A stretch of DNA of 64,000 nt from Deltaproteobacteria bacterium (GCA_035063765.1 JAPSFT010000007.1:1-64000), one strand, 5' to 3'. Positions 1 to 7,865 are shown, counted from the first letter of the stretch. Numbers and translations: made by a program. The notes: a model not told the origin generated them from the letters alone.

Positions 1-2
1 CG

Positions 3-122
3 CGACGGCACACGACCCACGTCGTCTTCACGCCGCAGGAGCTCGTCGAGAAGCTCGCGGCGCTGGTCCCGCCGCCCCGCTTCCACCTGGCCCGCTACCA
101 CGGGATCCTGGGCCCCTGCGCA
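3..122 (+). pseudogene. IS91-family (Y2) transposase, C-terminal fragment
   Basis: The frame starting at base 3 is open from the window edge and reads THVVFTPQELVEKLAALVPP followed by PRFHLARYHGILGPCA. This is the conserved region near the C-terminus of IS91/ISCR-type transposases, where a VPPPR-H-RYHG-L-P block is characteristic. Similarity stops at about base 122, and the frame then continues as arginine-rich shadow of the opposite-strand trbB fragment. The transposase tail is therefore missing, and the gene is cut by the junction or decayed. The N-terminal part lies outside the window. Confidence 0.6.
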
Positions 123-558
123 GCGCCTCGCCGTGCGCGCGAGATGGCTGTCCCTGGTCGATGCAGTCGTCGAGCGTGTAGACGAGGCGCGCGCGCTTGC
201 GGATCGCGACCGTGGCCCGCTGCACGACGGGCGGCACGCTGCCCTCGAAGCGGAAGCCGAAGACGGGGAGCTCTCTCTCGACGACCGGCTGTTCGGCGTT
301 CGCGACGCGGTCCAGCAGCGCCGCGACCGAGCCGACCAGACTCGCGGCGCGGTCGGCACTCAGAGTCTCGTGAAGGCGAGACATGCCCTCGCCGAGGCGG
401 TCGCACCAGACCGCACCGTCCTCGTTGACCATCACCTCGACTACGCGCTCGTCCGCGAGCGCAGCGAGGATCACCTCGCCGATCTCCCGGTGGAGCTTCT
501 GGCGAAAGCGCCCCGCGCGCACTTCGCGCGGGTCGTCGAGCTTCTCAGGTCCCCCCAT
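115..558 (-). pseudogene. trbB: TrbB-like conjugal transfer ATPase, N-terminal fragment
   Basis: The first 148 or so residues match the N-terminal domain of P-type conjugative transfer ATPases (TrbB, VirB11 superfamily). Visible features are VEVMVNEDGAVWCDRLGEGM, the NAEQPVVERELPVFGFRFEG strand region, and RATVAIRKRARLVYTLDD just before where the nucleotide-binding domain should begin. TrbB is normally about 320 residues; here there is no Walker A or B. After residue 148 the frame turns into glycine/alanine/arginine-rich shadow of the IS91 fragment. This is a remnant of an integrative or conjugative element, broken by the adjacent transposase. The start is the ATG at 558. Confidence 0.65.
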
Positions 559-800
559 GGTCGGTCAGGCTACGAGGAGACTCTTGCCCCCCTCAACGCC
601 GGAAGGTGCTGGACGGCGACTCGAGCTGACTACGGAGAGGTCTTTCGGCCGCGTCGAGACTCCCTCTTGTTCTCGAGGGCTTGGTGCCCATGGCGGCAGC
701 CGCGGCCCGAGGTGTGCCGCCGGGCCCACTATCCTCCGACCCCGCCGGTCCGTCATGCTGGCGGAGTCCGGTGGGTCCGGGCGAGCGAGAAGGCAGGGCG

Positions 801-1826
801 ATGGGCGACGGAGCCGAGGTTCTTCGAGACGAGCTGCGGGTCGCGTGGCAGCGCTACGTGGATCTGATCGCGCCGCACCGGCCAGCGCTCCACGGCTCCT
901 GCCGGCGGCTCGCGGGCAACCTGTGGGACGCCGAGGACTTGGTGCAGGACACGATCGTCCGGGGCTTCGGGCAGCTCGGGCTCTTCACTCGCGAAGTGCG
1001 GAATACGTGGGCCTATCTGCTGCGCGTGGCGACGAACCTCTGGATCGACGAGCTGCGACGCCGCGACGTGCACGCGGCCGCACGACTCGGTGATGAGATC
1101 GCAATGCAGACGGCGAGCACGAGCCAAGCGACGGAGGTGCGCGAGGCCGGCGAGCGACTGCTCCAGCGCCTCTCGCCGCAGGAGCGCGCGGCGCTGCTGT
1201 TGAAGGAGGTCTTCGAGATGAGCCTCGACGAGATCGCCGACGTGCTCTCGACAACCCGGGGAGCGGTCAAGGCAGCGCTCCACAACGGGCGCGCACGGCT
1301 GCGGGAGGCCGAAGGCGACGCCGCCTCGCAGCGCCCGTTGCCGTCGCCGGCTCTAGCTGACCGATTCATCGCCCTCTACGACGCGCGGGACGCGAGGGGC
1401 CTCGCCGCGCTGATGCTCGCGACCGGCACAGTCGAGAACGTTGGTGAGGCGGTGCAGCGAGGCGCAGAGTCCTTCATCGCCGCCGAGCGGAACATTCTGG
1501 CTGGTCTGCTGCGCGGTCACGCCGACGAATGGCCGGGCGGTCTCGACTGGGCCTCTCAACGCATCGAGCTCCGCGAACTCGACGGTGAGCCGCTCGGCTG
1601 CATCTTCATCCGCTTCCGCGGCAGCGACCGCCTGATGGCCGTGATGCGCTTCGAGGAGAACGACGGCCGGGTAGCGCGACTGCGGATCTATGGCTTCTGC
1701 CCCGAGACGATGCGCGAGGTGGCGGAGCGACTCGGAACGCCGGTCCTGACCGGCATCTATCGCCCTCCGACGCCGATCGGCGCGGGAGGATCGAACGAGG
1801 AGGACCGACATGACCCTCGTCAATGA
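801..1826 (+). CDS. ECF-type RNA polymerase sigma factor with C-terminal SnoaL-like domain
   Basis: The protein has 341 residues. Region 2 reads NLWDAEDLVQDTIVRGFGQL and then YLLRVATNLWIDELRRRD. Region 4 reads SPQERAALLLKEVFEMSLDE with IADVLSTTRGAVKAALHNGR as the helix-turn-helix. The C-terminal 150 residues resemble the NTF2/SnoaL-like extension of SigJ/ECF41-type factors, which modulates sigma activity in that group. I chose the ATG at 801, behind GAGAAGG; the open frame extends upstream to 681 but that part has no domain. It overlaps the next gene by 17 bases, so the two are co-transcribed. No anti-sigma factor is adjacent, as expected for this group. Confidence 0.85.
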   Translation: MGDGAEVLRDELRVAWQRYVDLIAPHRPALHGSCRRLAGNLWDAEDLVQDTIVRGFGQLGLFTREVRNTWAYLLRVATNLWIDELRRRDVHAAARLGDEIAMQTASTSQATEVREAGERLLQRLSPQERAALLLKEVFEMSLDEIADVLSTTRGAVKAALHNGRARLREAEGDAASQRPLPSPALADRFIALYDARDARGLAALMLATGTVENVGEAVQRGAESFIAAERNILAGLLRGHADEWPGGLDWASQRIELRELDGEPLGCIFIRFRGSDRLMAVMRFEENDGRVARLRIYGFCPETMREVAERLGTPVLTGIYRPPTPIGAGGSNEEDRHDPRQ

Positions 1827-2331
1827 GCGCAGCTTCGAGGTTCCCGTCCCGGTCGAGCGTGCCTGGGCTGCGATGACCGAACCGAGAGGACTGAACCTCT
1901 GGTACTTCCCCGTGAAGCCGGTGGGCGACGACGGATCGATCCGAACCGAGATCTGCGGCGTCGAGCGCACGAGCGAGGTAGTGGGCGCCGAGCGCCACCG
2001 TTTCTTCCACACGCGCACGCGGCTCTCGGGAAGCGAGGGCTTCGGCGTCGTCCCTGGGACGCGAGAGATGCGCGTCGCGTTCGCGCCGACCACGGGGGGT
2101 ACGCGCATCACGATCACGCACTCCGGCTGGCCGGACACGCCCGATGGAGACTGCGACCGTCGCGCGACGGCGCGCGGCAGCGGCGAGAGCATGGCCGACC
2201 TGGAACTCTACCTCCGCACCGGCGTCCCCTTCCCGAGACATCACCACGGCGTGCACTGCGATCTCGGCCTCTCACTGTCCGAGGTGCCGGCGGGCCTCGA
2301 AGTGCGCGCGGTTCAGGAGCGGGGCGCCTGA
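1810..2331 (+). CDS. SRPBCC/AHSA1-like domain protein
   Basis: The 173-residue protein begins with RSFEVPVPVERAWAAMTEP, the opening strand and helix of Bet v1/START-type (SRPBCC) domains of the AHSA1 subgroup. It continues with the beta-sheet and a GTRITITHSGW strand typical of that family. These proteins bind hydrophobic ligands in a cavity; the ligand here cannot be read from sequence. The start ATG is preceded by GAGGAGG six bases upstream, inside the end of the sigma factor gene. It is likely a target or partner of that sigma factor. Many ECF41/SigJ-type sigma genes sit beside one small-molecule-binding or oxidoreductase gene. Confidence 0.75.
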   Translation: MTLVNERSFEVPVPVERAWAAMTEPRGLNLWYFPVKPVGDDGSIRTEICGVERTSEVVGAERHRFFHTRTRLSGSEGFGVVPGTREMRVAFAPTTGGTRITITHSGWPDTPDGDCDRRATARGSGESMADLELYLRTGVPFPRHHHGVHCDLGLSLSEVPAGLEVRAVQERGA

Positions 2332-2383
2332 GCGGAGCGCGGCCCAGCAGCGGGGGTGTCGCGGCCGAGAACTCCTCGGGGGC

Positions 2384-2770
2384 TCACCAACCCGACTGGA
2401 CGTGCGGATAGGAGCGAATCCTGTCGTCGGGCGTGATGATCGGGACTGCGTTCTCCAGAGCGGTCGCGACGATGATGCGGTCCGCCGGGTCGGGATGGAA
2501 CTCCCCAGGCAGCTTGGTGCTCCGCACCGCGATCGCGGGCTCGAGCGGAGCGAGCTGGATCCCGGGAAGGGCGAGCGCGATGTCGACCCACTGCTCGACG
2601 GGACGGTCGAGCTGGATGCGTCGCTTCGCGACCAGCATCGCGACCTCCCAGACGCTGATCGCCGAGACGAGCGCGTGCTCCGCCTGATCGATCGCGCGCC
2701 GCGCGCTCGTTGTGAGCCGCTTGGGGTCGCTCGCGCGCCAGATCCAGGTCGCCGTGTCGAGCACGATCAC
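2384..2770 (-). CDS. vapC: PIN-domain toxin, VapC-like
   Basis: The 128-residue PIN domain opens with IVLDTATWIW (first catalytic aspartate). It has a central acidic position in AISVWEVAML (glutamate) and ends with HPDPADRIIVATALENAVPI followed by ITPDD (the remaining acidic residues). VapC toxins are Mg-dependent RNases that cut specific RNAs when freed from their antitoxin. The GTG start overlaps the antitoxin stop as GTGA, so translation is coupled. This TrpTW variant (DTATWIW) resembles the group paired with Phd-type antitoxins. It sits between mobile-element fragments, consistent with acquisition. Confidence 0.88.
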   Translation of the reverse strand: MIVLDTATWIWRASDPKRLTTSARRAIDQAEHALVSAISVWEVAMLVAKRRIQLDRPVEQWVDIALALPGIQLAPLEPAIAVRSTKLPGEFHPDPADRIIVATALENAVPIITPDDRIRSYPHVQSGW

Positions 2771-3000
2771 GAGGCGGCCTCCCAGTCCTCGGGTCCAACC
2801 ACGGGGCGCGTGAGGTCCGGGTCCAGGTAGGTGACCGAGCCGAGCAGCGCCTCGGGATCGACCGTAACCGCGCGCAGCTCGGCCACCGGCACGCCGCGGC
2901 GGGTGATCGTGATCGCCTCCTTGGTCTCCTCGACTTGCCGGACGAGCTCGGTGGCCCGCTGCCGGAAGTCGCCGACCGCTACCTCGCGTCTAGCCATCAT
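2767..3000 (-). CDS. vapB: Phd/YefM-type antitoxin of the PIN toxin
   Basis: The 77-residue protein has the Phd/YefM fold signature. VAVGDFRQRATELVRQVEET is the N-terminal DNA-binding half, and KEAITITRRGVPVAELRAV gives the strands with the typical GVPVA turn. The acidic C-terminus (DPDLTRPVVGPEDWE) would wrap the toxin. Two adjacent ATGs at 3000 and 2997 follow an AGAGG ribosome site; either could be used. It is encoded first and overlaps vapC by four bases, as usual for autoregulated toxin-antitoxin operons. Confidence 0.85.
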   Translation of the reverse strand: MMARREVAVGDFRQRATELVRQVEETKEAITITRRGVPVAELRAVTVDPEALLGSVTYLDPDLTRPVVGPEDWEAAS

Positions 3001-3100
3001 CTTTACCTCTTGGCCATGCGAGATGGCATGATAGCAAGAATAGCGGCGTCCTACCCCTCATTCGGCTAGACTCGTGCGAGCGGTCCACAAGGGACGTTCG

Positions 3101-3121
3101 GCCTATGCCGCTCGGTCCGCC
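3101..3121 (+). repeat. Left terminal inverted repeat of the IS1595-like element
   Basis: GCCTATGCCGCTCGGTCCGC and one further C. The reverse complement of 3921-3941 differs at only three positions in the middle. Confidence 0.6.
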
Positions 3122-3186
3122 TGTGACCGGGGCTGTCACGCGGTAGGTGCACGATCCGCCTTGGCTTTGACCAAGGAGGACGTCGG

Positions 3187-3939
3187 ATGAAGGCACCGGC
3201 CACGCTCGACGAGTTCTACCGCACGTTCCCGAGCGAGAGGCGCTGCCGGGACATCCTGCGCCGCCTGCGCTGGCCCGACGGCTTCCGCTGTCCACGCTGC
3301 AAGGGGCGCGAGGCGCACCGGCTGCGAGCACGCGGCCTGTGGCAATGCGCCGCCTGCCGCTACCAGGCCTCGCTCACGGCGGGCACGCCCTTCCACGGCA
3401 CGCGCGTGCCGCTGCGGACGTGGTTCCTGGCCATGTTCCTCGTGGCCCGTCACAAGAGAGGGATCTCGGCCCTGCAGTTCCAAGCGCGACGCGGGCTTGG
3501 GCAGCTACAAGACGGCCAGGTTGCTTCTCCACAAGGTGCGTTCCACCCTCGCGCACCACCCGCTCTTCCGCCTCGAGGGAGACGTCGAGGTCGACGAGAC
3601 CTACATCGGAGGTCATCGCCCGGGACGACTCGGGCGCGGGGTGGGCAAGACCGGCGTGGCCATCGCCGTGGAGCGCCGGGAGAAGACGGCGGGCTCCCTG
3701 CGCCCGCTCCAGATTCCCAATGCCACGAGGGTCGTGCTGAACTCGTTCGTCGAGAACTCGATCCGCCCCGAGAAGACCACGGTGTTCACCGACGCCTGGG
3801 GCTCCTACAACGCCCTGACCCACCTCGGAATCGACCACCGCCCCCGAAAGGGAGGCCACTCTTCCGCTTCGTCCTGCGCCGCGTCGTTCGTGGCCAGCCG
3901 CTTCCCTACCGGCTGCTCGTGGCGGAGGGAACGGCATAG
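3187..3939 (+). pseudogene. IS1595-family transposase, frameshifted and internally deleted
   Basis: The N-terminal part has the IS1595 zinc ribbon (FRCPRCKGREAHRLRARGLW, then QCAACRYQASLTAGTPFHGT). After KRGISALQFQ one extra base near 3484 shifts the frame; removing it restores RDAGLGSYKTARLLLHKVR and the DDE domain DVEVDETYIGGH. The second acidic residue is in TVFTDAWGSY. After HRPRKGG the middle of the DDE domain, including its last catalytic residue, is lost by deletion. The original C-terminus resumes in the first frame as LFRFVLRRVVRGQPLPYRLL and ends at the TAG at 3939. The ATG at 3187 follows an AAGGAGG site. Confidence 0.8.
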
Positions 3940-3941
3940 GC
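3921..3941 (-). repeat. Right terminal inverted repeat of the IS1595-like element
   Basis: Partner of the repeat at 3101-3121. It overlaps the last codons of the transposase pseudogene, an arrangement common in compact insertion sequences. Confidence 0.6.
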
Positions 3942-4083
3942 AGAGTTCGGCCTACCCGTGAAGTCGTATTCGGAGAGGGTGTGGCGGGAAGGATTGGGGG
4001 TGGTCGACATGGCGGGCGCGGAGGTTACCCGGCCGCGGCGGCGGTCGCCGCCGACCGGACACGGCGGACCGGAGGTGCGCGGG

Positions 4084-4596
4084 CTACGTCTCCCCGCTCC
4101 CGGCTCGCCGCCGGAGCATCTCCTTCAGCACCGCGACGTCCTGCCGGTCCTGGGGACGGTCCGCGGCCTCCTTCGACCGCACGATGTCCGAAAGGCTCGC
4201 TGCCCACAGCTCCACGCCGAACACCTCGAAGCGGACCGCATCGCGGCGCAGGTCGGCGAAGCCCTCCGTGCCGGAGGGCAGGAAGGCGACGGCCAGGCGG
4301 CCGGCGTCGGTGACGAGGTTCCAGAGCAGCGCGCGCGACAGCGCGGTGGCGCTGCAATCGAACGCGAGACCCTCGGGAACGGCCTCGGTGTACACGCACG
4401 CGCGCAGCTCGCGGAGCGCCGCGGACAGTCGCTCGAGATTCCCGGAGGACCGATCCGGCGTGATGTCGGCGTCCGCCGTGAGTCTCGGAAAGCCCTGGAG
4501 GCGCGCCGCGAGCGCTCCAATCAGGACGTATCTGACGTCGTGCGCCGCGAGGACGCGGACGATCCGCTCCGGGTCGAAGGGCGCGAGCTCAGGCAC
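4084..4596 (-). CDS. Nucleotidyltransferase-fold protein, AbiEii/MNT-like toxin candidate
   Basis: The 170-residue protein opens like the nucleotidyltransferase superfamily proteins often found as toxins or abortive-infection effectors. VRYVLIGALAARLQGFPRLT supplies the G-A/S motif, and ADADITPD gives the paired metal-binding aspartates. A later segment, DLRRDAVRFEVFGVELWAAS followed by SDIVRSKEAADRPQDRQDVA, matches the C-terminal helices of this family (RSKEA-x-RPKD-DV). It overlaps the upstream helix-turn-helix gene by 8 bases, forming a two-gene module. Toxin activity is inferred from organisation only. Confidence 0.72.
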   Translation of the reverse strand: MPELAPFDPERIVRVLAAHDVRYVLIGALAARLQGFPRLTADADITPDRSSGNLERLSAALRELRACVYTEAVPEGLAFDCSATALSRALLWNLVTDAGRLAVAFLPSGTEGFADLRRDAVRFEVFGVELWAASLSDIVRSKEAADRPQDRQDVAVLKEMLRRRAGSGET

Positions 4597-4915
4597 GACG
4601 CGCGGCGCTCGCGAAGCGGCTCGTGTTGCGCACCTCGAGCAGCCGCTGCTCGGGCGTCAGCGCCAGGATGCGCGCGACGTCGTCGAGCATGTGCGATCCC
4701 GCGACCGCGGCGGGCTCGAGCTCCGCCCGGATCTCGAAGCCGGCGGCGGCGACGAGCCGTGCCAGCGTGGCGACGCTCGGGCTCACGCTCCCCTGCTCGA
4801 TGCGCGCGATCACGGATTGCGCGGTCCCGGCGCGCTGCGCGAGCACCCGCTGGGTGAGCCCGGCGCGAAGCCGGGCCGCGCGAAGAAGGACACTCGCGGG
4901 AGGAAGAGACGCCAC
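4589..4915 (-). CDS. XRE-family helix-turn-helix protein, likely antitoxin
   Basis: The 108-residue protein has one HTH_3 domain (LLRAARLRAGLTQRVLAQRA then GTAQSVIARIEQGSVSPSVA). It is followed by an alpha-helical tail containing a conserved hydrophobic patch that could contact its partner. It precedes the nucleotidyltransferase gene and overlaps it by 8 bases. XRE plus nucleotidyltransferase pairs are a recognised toxin-antitoxin arrangement in which the HTH protein represses the operon and neutralises the enzyme. Confidence 0.78.
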   Translation of the reverse strand: MASLPPASVLLRAARLRAGLTQRVLAQRAGTAQSVIARIEQGSVSPSVATLARLVAAAGFEIRAELEPAAVAGSHMLDDVARILALTPEQRLLEVRNTSRFASAARRA

Positions 4916-5060
4916 GGGCGTTTGATATCTGATCGGCTATCAGCAGGTCAACCCGAGACACACGACGTCCGAGCCCCGGGCGCCCCTTCGACGCCTCGAA
5001 GCCCCATCACATCGCTGGCCGCTGCCGACGACACATTTGCTGGATAACGTCGCGCTCCCC

Positions 5061-6323
5061 ATGCGCGCCGTGTCGTTCGCCCTGGTCCCGCTGCTCCTCC
5101 TCACGCCTCGCCCGGCCGGCTCCGCCGGGTGCGCCACGACCCTCCTGACGCCGCACAGCCACGCCCGACTCGTCGCGGTGGTCTGCGAGGAGGCCCTCGC
5201 GGGCCTCCCGGCCTGCAACGAAGCGCTCTTCGACCAGTACCTCGACCCTTCGAGTGGGCTCGAGGTCCCGCCGGACCAACGCGAGACGATCCCCGCCACG
5301 GCGTCGCTCCTCGCCAACGCCCTCGCCGGCGGGAACGCCCTGGCGCAGGCGGCGCTGGCGGCACTCTTCGGAGTCGCCGTGCCCACGGTGCCGCTGAACG
5401 TCGATCCCTGCGACGACCAGCTCGCGAACTCGGACTCCAGCCCGGGTGCTCCCTGCTCGGGGATTCCGGCCCGCGGCCCACACGCCGCCTTCGCCGCCCT
5501 CGGCCCCACCCTGAACCTGGTGCTCACCGACGAACAGGAGGCGCTGCTCGGCTGCGGGCCGTTCTGGGGCGACGACTGCGAGGGCACGGGCATCGAGCCG
5601 CGGTCCGCGCCGGCGAGCGCGCTCGCGCAGGCGTGGGTGGGCTTCGACGGGAGCTGCGCCGGCAGCGAGGGCTCGGAAGACTGGCACCTCGCCAACGGCG
5701 AGCCCCAGCCGGGAACGATCGGGTTCGCGCATCCGCCGCTCCCACCGCAGCCGGCCGGCGCCGTCGCGACCGGCATGCGGAGCCCGTTCCTGCCCGACGG
5801 GACGACGCCGAATCCGATCTACGACGCGAACCGGGACGGGACGATCGGCGGGCTCGTGATCCCGGCGGAGTTCGGCGCCTCGGCCGGCCAGCCGTTCGCG
5901 AACGAGGTCGCGGCGCTCTCCTTCAACCTCCAGCTGCTGCCGGTCGTGCTCTCGGCGTCGGCGGACGTCCCGGAGCTGGACCAGTTCGACCCCGCCGACC
6001 CCTACGCCTACTACGACGAGAACGATCCGGAGACGGCGGGCGACCGCGGCCGCTGCTCGTTCCTGCAGCCCCAGCACTGCCGCGCGGTCCGGACCGTGCT
6101 CGCGCCCGAGGCCGACGCCTCGCAGGCGACGGCGGCCGCGCTCACGACGCTCGGCGCCGTCCTCTTGCGGCGCCGAGCGCGGCGCACGCGAGCGCGAGCA
6201 GCGCGGCGAGCGCGCGGAGTCCGGCCCCCGGCTTCGGCACCGCCATCGCGACGCGGAAGCCGAGATGATCGCCCTCGGTCGCCGGCGCCTCGGCCGGCTG
6301 GCTCGAGGCGGCAAGGTTCGTGA
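5061..6323 (+). CDS. Secreted protein with degenerate PEP-CTERM-like tail and run-on C-terminus
   Basis: No family is recognised. The ATG at 5061 gives a clear signal peptide (VSFALVPLLLLTPRPAGSAG). The mature part is rich in Cys pairs and short Asp/Gly loops such as YDANRDGTIGG. Near base 6110-6190 it has APEADASQATAAALTTLGAV then LLRRRARR, the layout of a PEP-CTERM sorting signal (motif, hydrophobic helix, arginine cluster) but with PEP altered to PEA. The frame does not stop there. It runs 45 more residues antisense to the FGE-like fragment on the other strand, which suggests the original stop was lost or the region rearranged. The last 130 bases may not be true coding sequence. Confidence 0.6.
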   Translation: MRAVSFALVPLLLLTPRPAGSAGCATTLLTPHSHARLVAVVCEEALAGLPACNEALFDQYLDPSSGLEVPPDQRETIPATASLLANALAGGNALAQAALAALFGVAVPTVPLNVDPCDDQLANSDSSPGAPCSGIPARGPHAAFAALGPTLNLVLTDEQEALLGCGPFWGDDCEGTGIEPRSAPASALAQAWVGFDGSCAGSEGSEDWHLANGEPQPGTIGFAHPPLPPQPAGAVATGMRSPFLPDGTTPNPIYDANRDGTIGGLVIPAEFGASAGQPFANEVAALSFNLQLLPVVLSASADVPELDQFDPADPYAYYDENDPETAGDRGRCSFLQPQHCRAVRTVLAPEADASQATAAALTTLGAVLLRRRARRTRARAARRARGVRPPASAPPSRRGSRDDRPRSPAPRPAGSRRQGS

Positions 6324-6405
6324 CGAGGTTGTCCCAGCTTCCGCCGCGCGCGCGCCGGAAGGCGTCCTCGTTTCCCCGTCCTCGAGCGTCACGACCCGCA
6401 GCACC
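6142..6405 (-). pseudogene. Formylglycine-generating-enzyme-like PEP-CTERM protein, C-terminal fragment
   Basis: About 85 residues encode the end of an FGE-sulfatase-type domain (RRARGGSWDNLVTNLAASSQ, then EGDHLGFRVA). A PEP-CTERM-like tail follows at once: AVPKPGAGLRALAALLALAC and an arginine cluster GRRR before the stop. The RGGSW and GFRVA blocks are the standard last two motifs of this domain. Nothing recognisable precedes base 6405, so about three quarters of the gene is gone. It lies tail to tail with the gene at 5061-6323, overlapping it by 182 bases. Confidence 0.55.
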
Positions 6406-6891
6406 CGCGTCGGTCTCTCCGGTCCTCCTGATCCTGCCCCGGTATCGAACCCGCCCGTCCCCCCGGCACCTCGCGCCGGATCGGGGCAGCGGGGACGTGC
6501 CGGCACGACTCGCGCCGGATGTAGGGTGGTGTCGCCCGTTCGATTCTGGCCTGGGCCACCATCCAGCTCGCGAGCAAGTCCGCGGAGATCCCGGCATTTT
6601 CGTCGCGGGAGCGACCGAAGCTCGCGGCCGCGTCGGGATCACCCACCCGCCGTTCCTGCCCGCCTCCAGCGCGAACCCGGCCCGCGTGCAGGGGGTGCAG
6701 CGGCCTCCGGGCGGGCGGCGGCACCAGCAAGACCTTCGCCGCCGGCACCGAGACCCGCACCGACCGCGGCCTGGTCCGCGAGAACGACGGCCTCGCGATC
6801 GACGCGGTGAAGAAGCAGAACAACGCGCACCCGTTCCTGCTCGCGAGCTCCACGGCGACGGGCAACGACAGGAGCAGCTCGCCCCCGACTC
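6406..6891. other. About 490 bases without a recognisable gene
   Basis: Open frames here have no domain content and look like compositional shadows. Two short stretches resemble tRNA T-arms: GTTCGATTC followed by an encoded-type CCA around 6530-6561 on the plus strand, and GGGTTCGATACC on the minus strand around 6441. Neither has the rest of a tRNA. The region probably contains remnants of the rearranged PEP-CTERM genes on each side. Confidence 0.5.
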
Positions 6892-7227
6892 CTAGCGCGA
6901 GAGAGCGGCGCGGCGGCGCCGCGCCGCGCAGCCCGCGAGCGCCGCGCCCGCCACGGCGGCCGAGCCGGCGCCGCCCGGCTCAGGCACGATCGCGACGGCC
7001 GTGTCGGCGTCCGTGGCGATCTCCACGCCCGCGCTGGCGACCCAGGTGCCCGTGAAGACCGTCGTCTCGGCGACGGTCGTGGGATGGGTGAGGAAGGCGC
7101 TCGCGCCCGGGTCCAGGGTGTACGGGAAGGCGGTCAGGATCGCGCCGAGCACGTTGTCGTCGACGTCGTGCTGGGTGAGCGCGACGTCGCCCGTGTTCTC
7201 CACGGAGTAGCAGAGCCGCACGGCGGC
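6892..7227 (-). pseudogene. PEP-CTERM secreted protein, C-terminal fragment
   Basis: From about base 7227 the frame reads VRLCYSVENTGDVALTQHDV, then a strand-rich stretch with LDPGASAFLTHPTTVAETTV. This resembles the DUF11-type or choice-of-anchor beta domains in which a Cys-Tyr-x-Val-x-N-T-G-D strand is typical. It ends with a good sorting signal, IVPEPGGAGSAAVAGAALAG then CAARRRRAALSR. No signal peptide or N-terminal domain is present. The open frame continues upstream to 7335 without recognisable content. It is probably a 5-prime-truncated gene. Confidence 0.55.
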
Positions 7228-7865
7228 CCCGGCGTGCGAGGACCCGCAGCGCCGGCACACCAGGACACCTAGGAACGCCAGTCCGTTCCGAGAGTCCGCC
7301 CCACGCAACGCGCTCGGATGGGAGATCCGAGGCACGGAGTATGTCGCGCAACCTCGCCGGCGCCGGCCGCGCCGTCGCGTGGCTGTGCTGCGCCGGCCCG
7401 GCCCGATCGGAGGACATCCGATCCGTCGTCCAAGCCGGGAACCGCGCCTTCATCGCAGCCTTCCTGTGCGGCGATTCCAGACGGGCGCATCTCGGCCGCG
7501 CGCGAGCCGGCCGTGTTTGCTCCCCTGCTCGCGGTCCTCGGGTCGCTCTGGCTGCTCCAGCCACGGGCCCGGCGGCGCAACACCGATTCGTGAAGCCACG
7601 TGATCCACGACGCCCGCGCCTCTCTCCGAGCCCGGAGCCGTGGCGTGGTGCGCGCCTGGTTGCAGGCACGCTCCGCGCCTGCCCGCAGCTACTCTGGGTA
7701 ACCGAGCGCACGGAGGCGCTCCGCTCGCGGGCGGCGGGGTCGAGTTCGGGCACGTCCTCGCCCACCTGGAGCGGAGCGTCGAGCGCAGGAAGCCGCAGCT
7801 CCGACTCGACGACAGCGGGGCGTGCGCACATGCGCGCGAGATCGTCCGCCCGCTCGAAGGCGAGG
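7228..7865. other. About 640 bases of decayed or non-coding sequence
   Basis: No intact gene is visible. On the plus strand 7498-7593 encodes AREPAVFAPLLAVLGSLWLL then QPRARRR and a stop, which looks like an orphan PEP-CTERM tail. Just upstream, around 7400-7470 in another frame, SEDIRSVVQAGNRAFIAAFL resembles the first helix of a SnoaL/DUF4440-type domain. Both are short and could be chance. I see no promoter or RNA gene. Confidence 0.4.

Larger units (their letters stand above)
3101..3941 (+). mobile_element. Decayed IS1595-family (ISXO2-like) insertion element
   Basis: A transposase pseudogene is bracketed by 21-bp imperfect inverted repeats at 3101-3121 and 3921-3941 (18 of 21 positions match after reverse complementing). 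The right repeat overlaps the end of the transposase gene. A 10-bp direct repeat, GTTCGGCCTA, occurs at 3096-3105 and 3945-3954. It partly overlaps the left terminal repeat, so I do not call it a clean target duplication. The element cannot move by itself because its transposase is both frameshifted and internally deleted. Confidence 0.65.

Noticed and set aside
133-867. Plus-strand frame of 244 codons covering the trbB fragment
   Set aside because: Antisense shadow of the TrbB-like sequence; no domain and no ribosome site.
6430-6480. T-arm-like GGGTTCGATACC on the minus strand, considered as a tRNA
   Set aside because: Two of five T-stem pairs fail, and no acceptor or anticodon stem can be folded.
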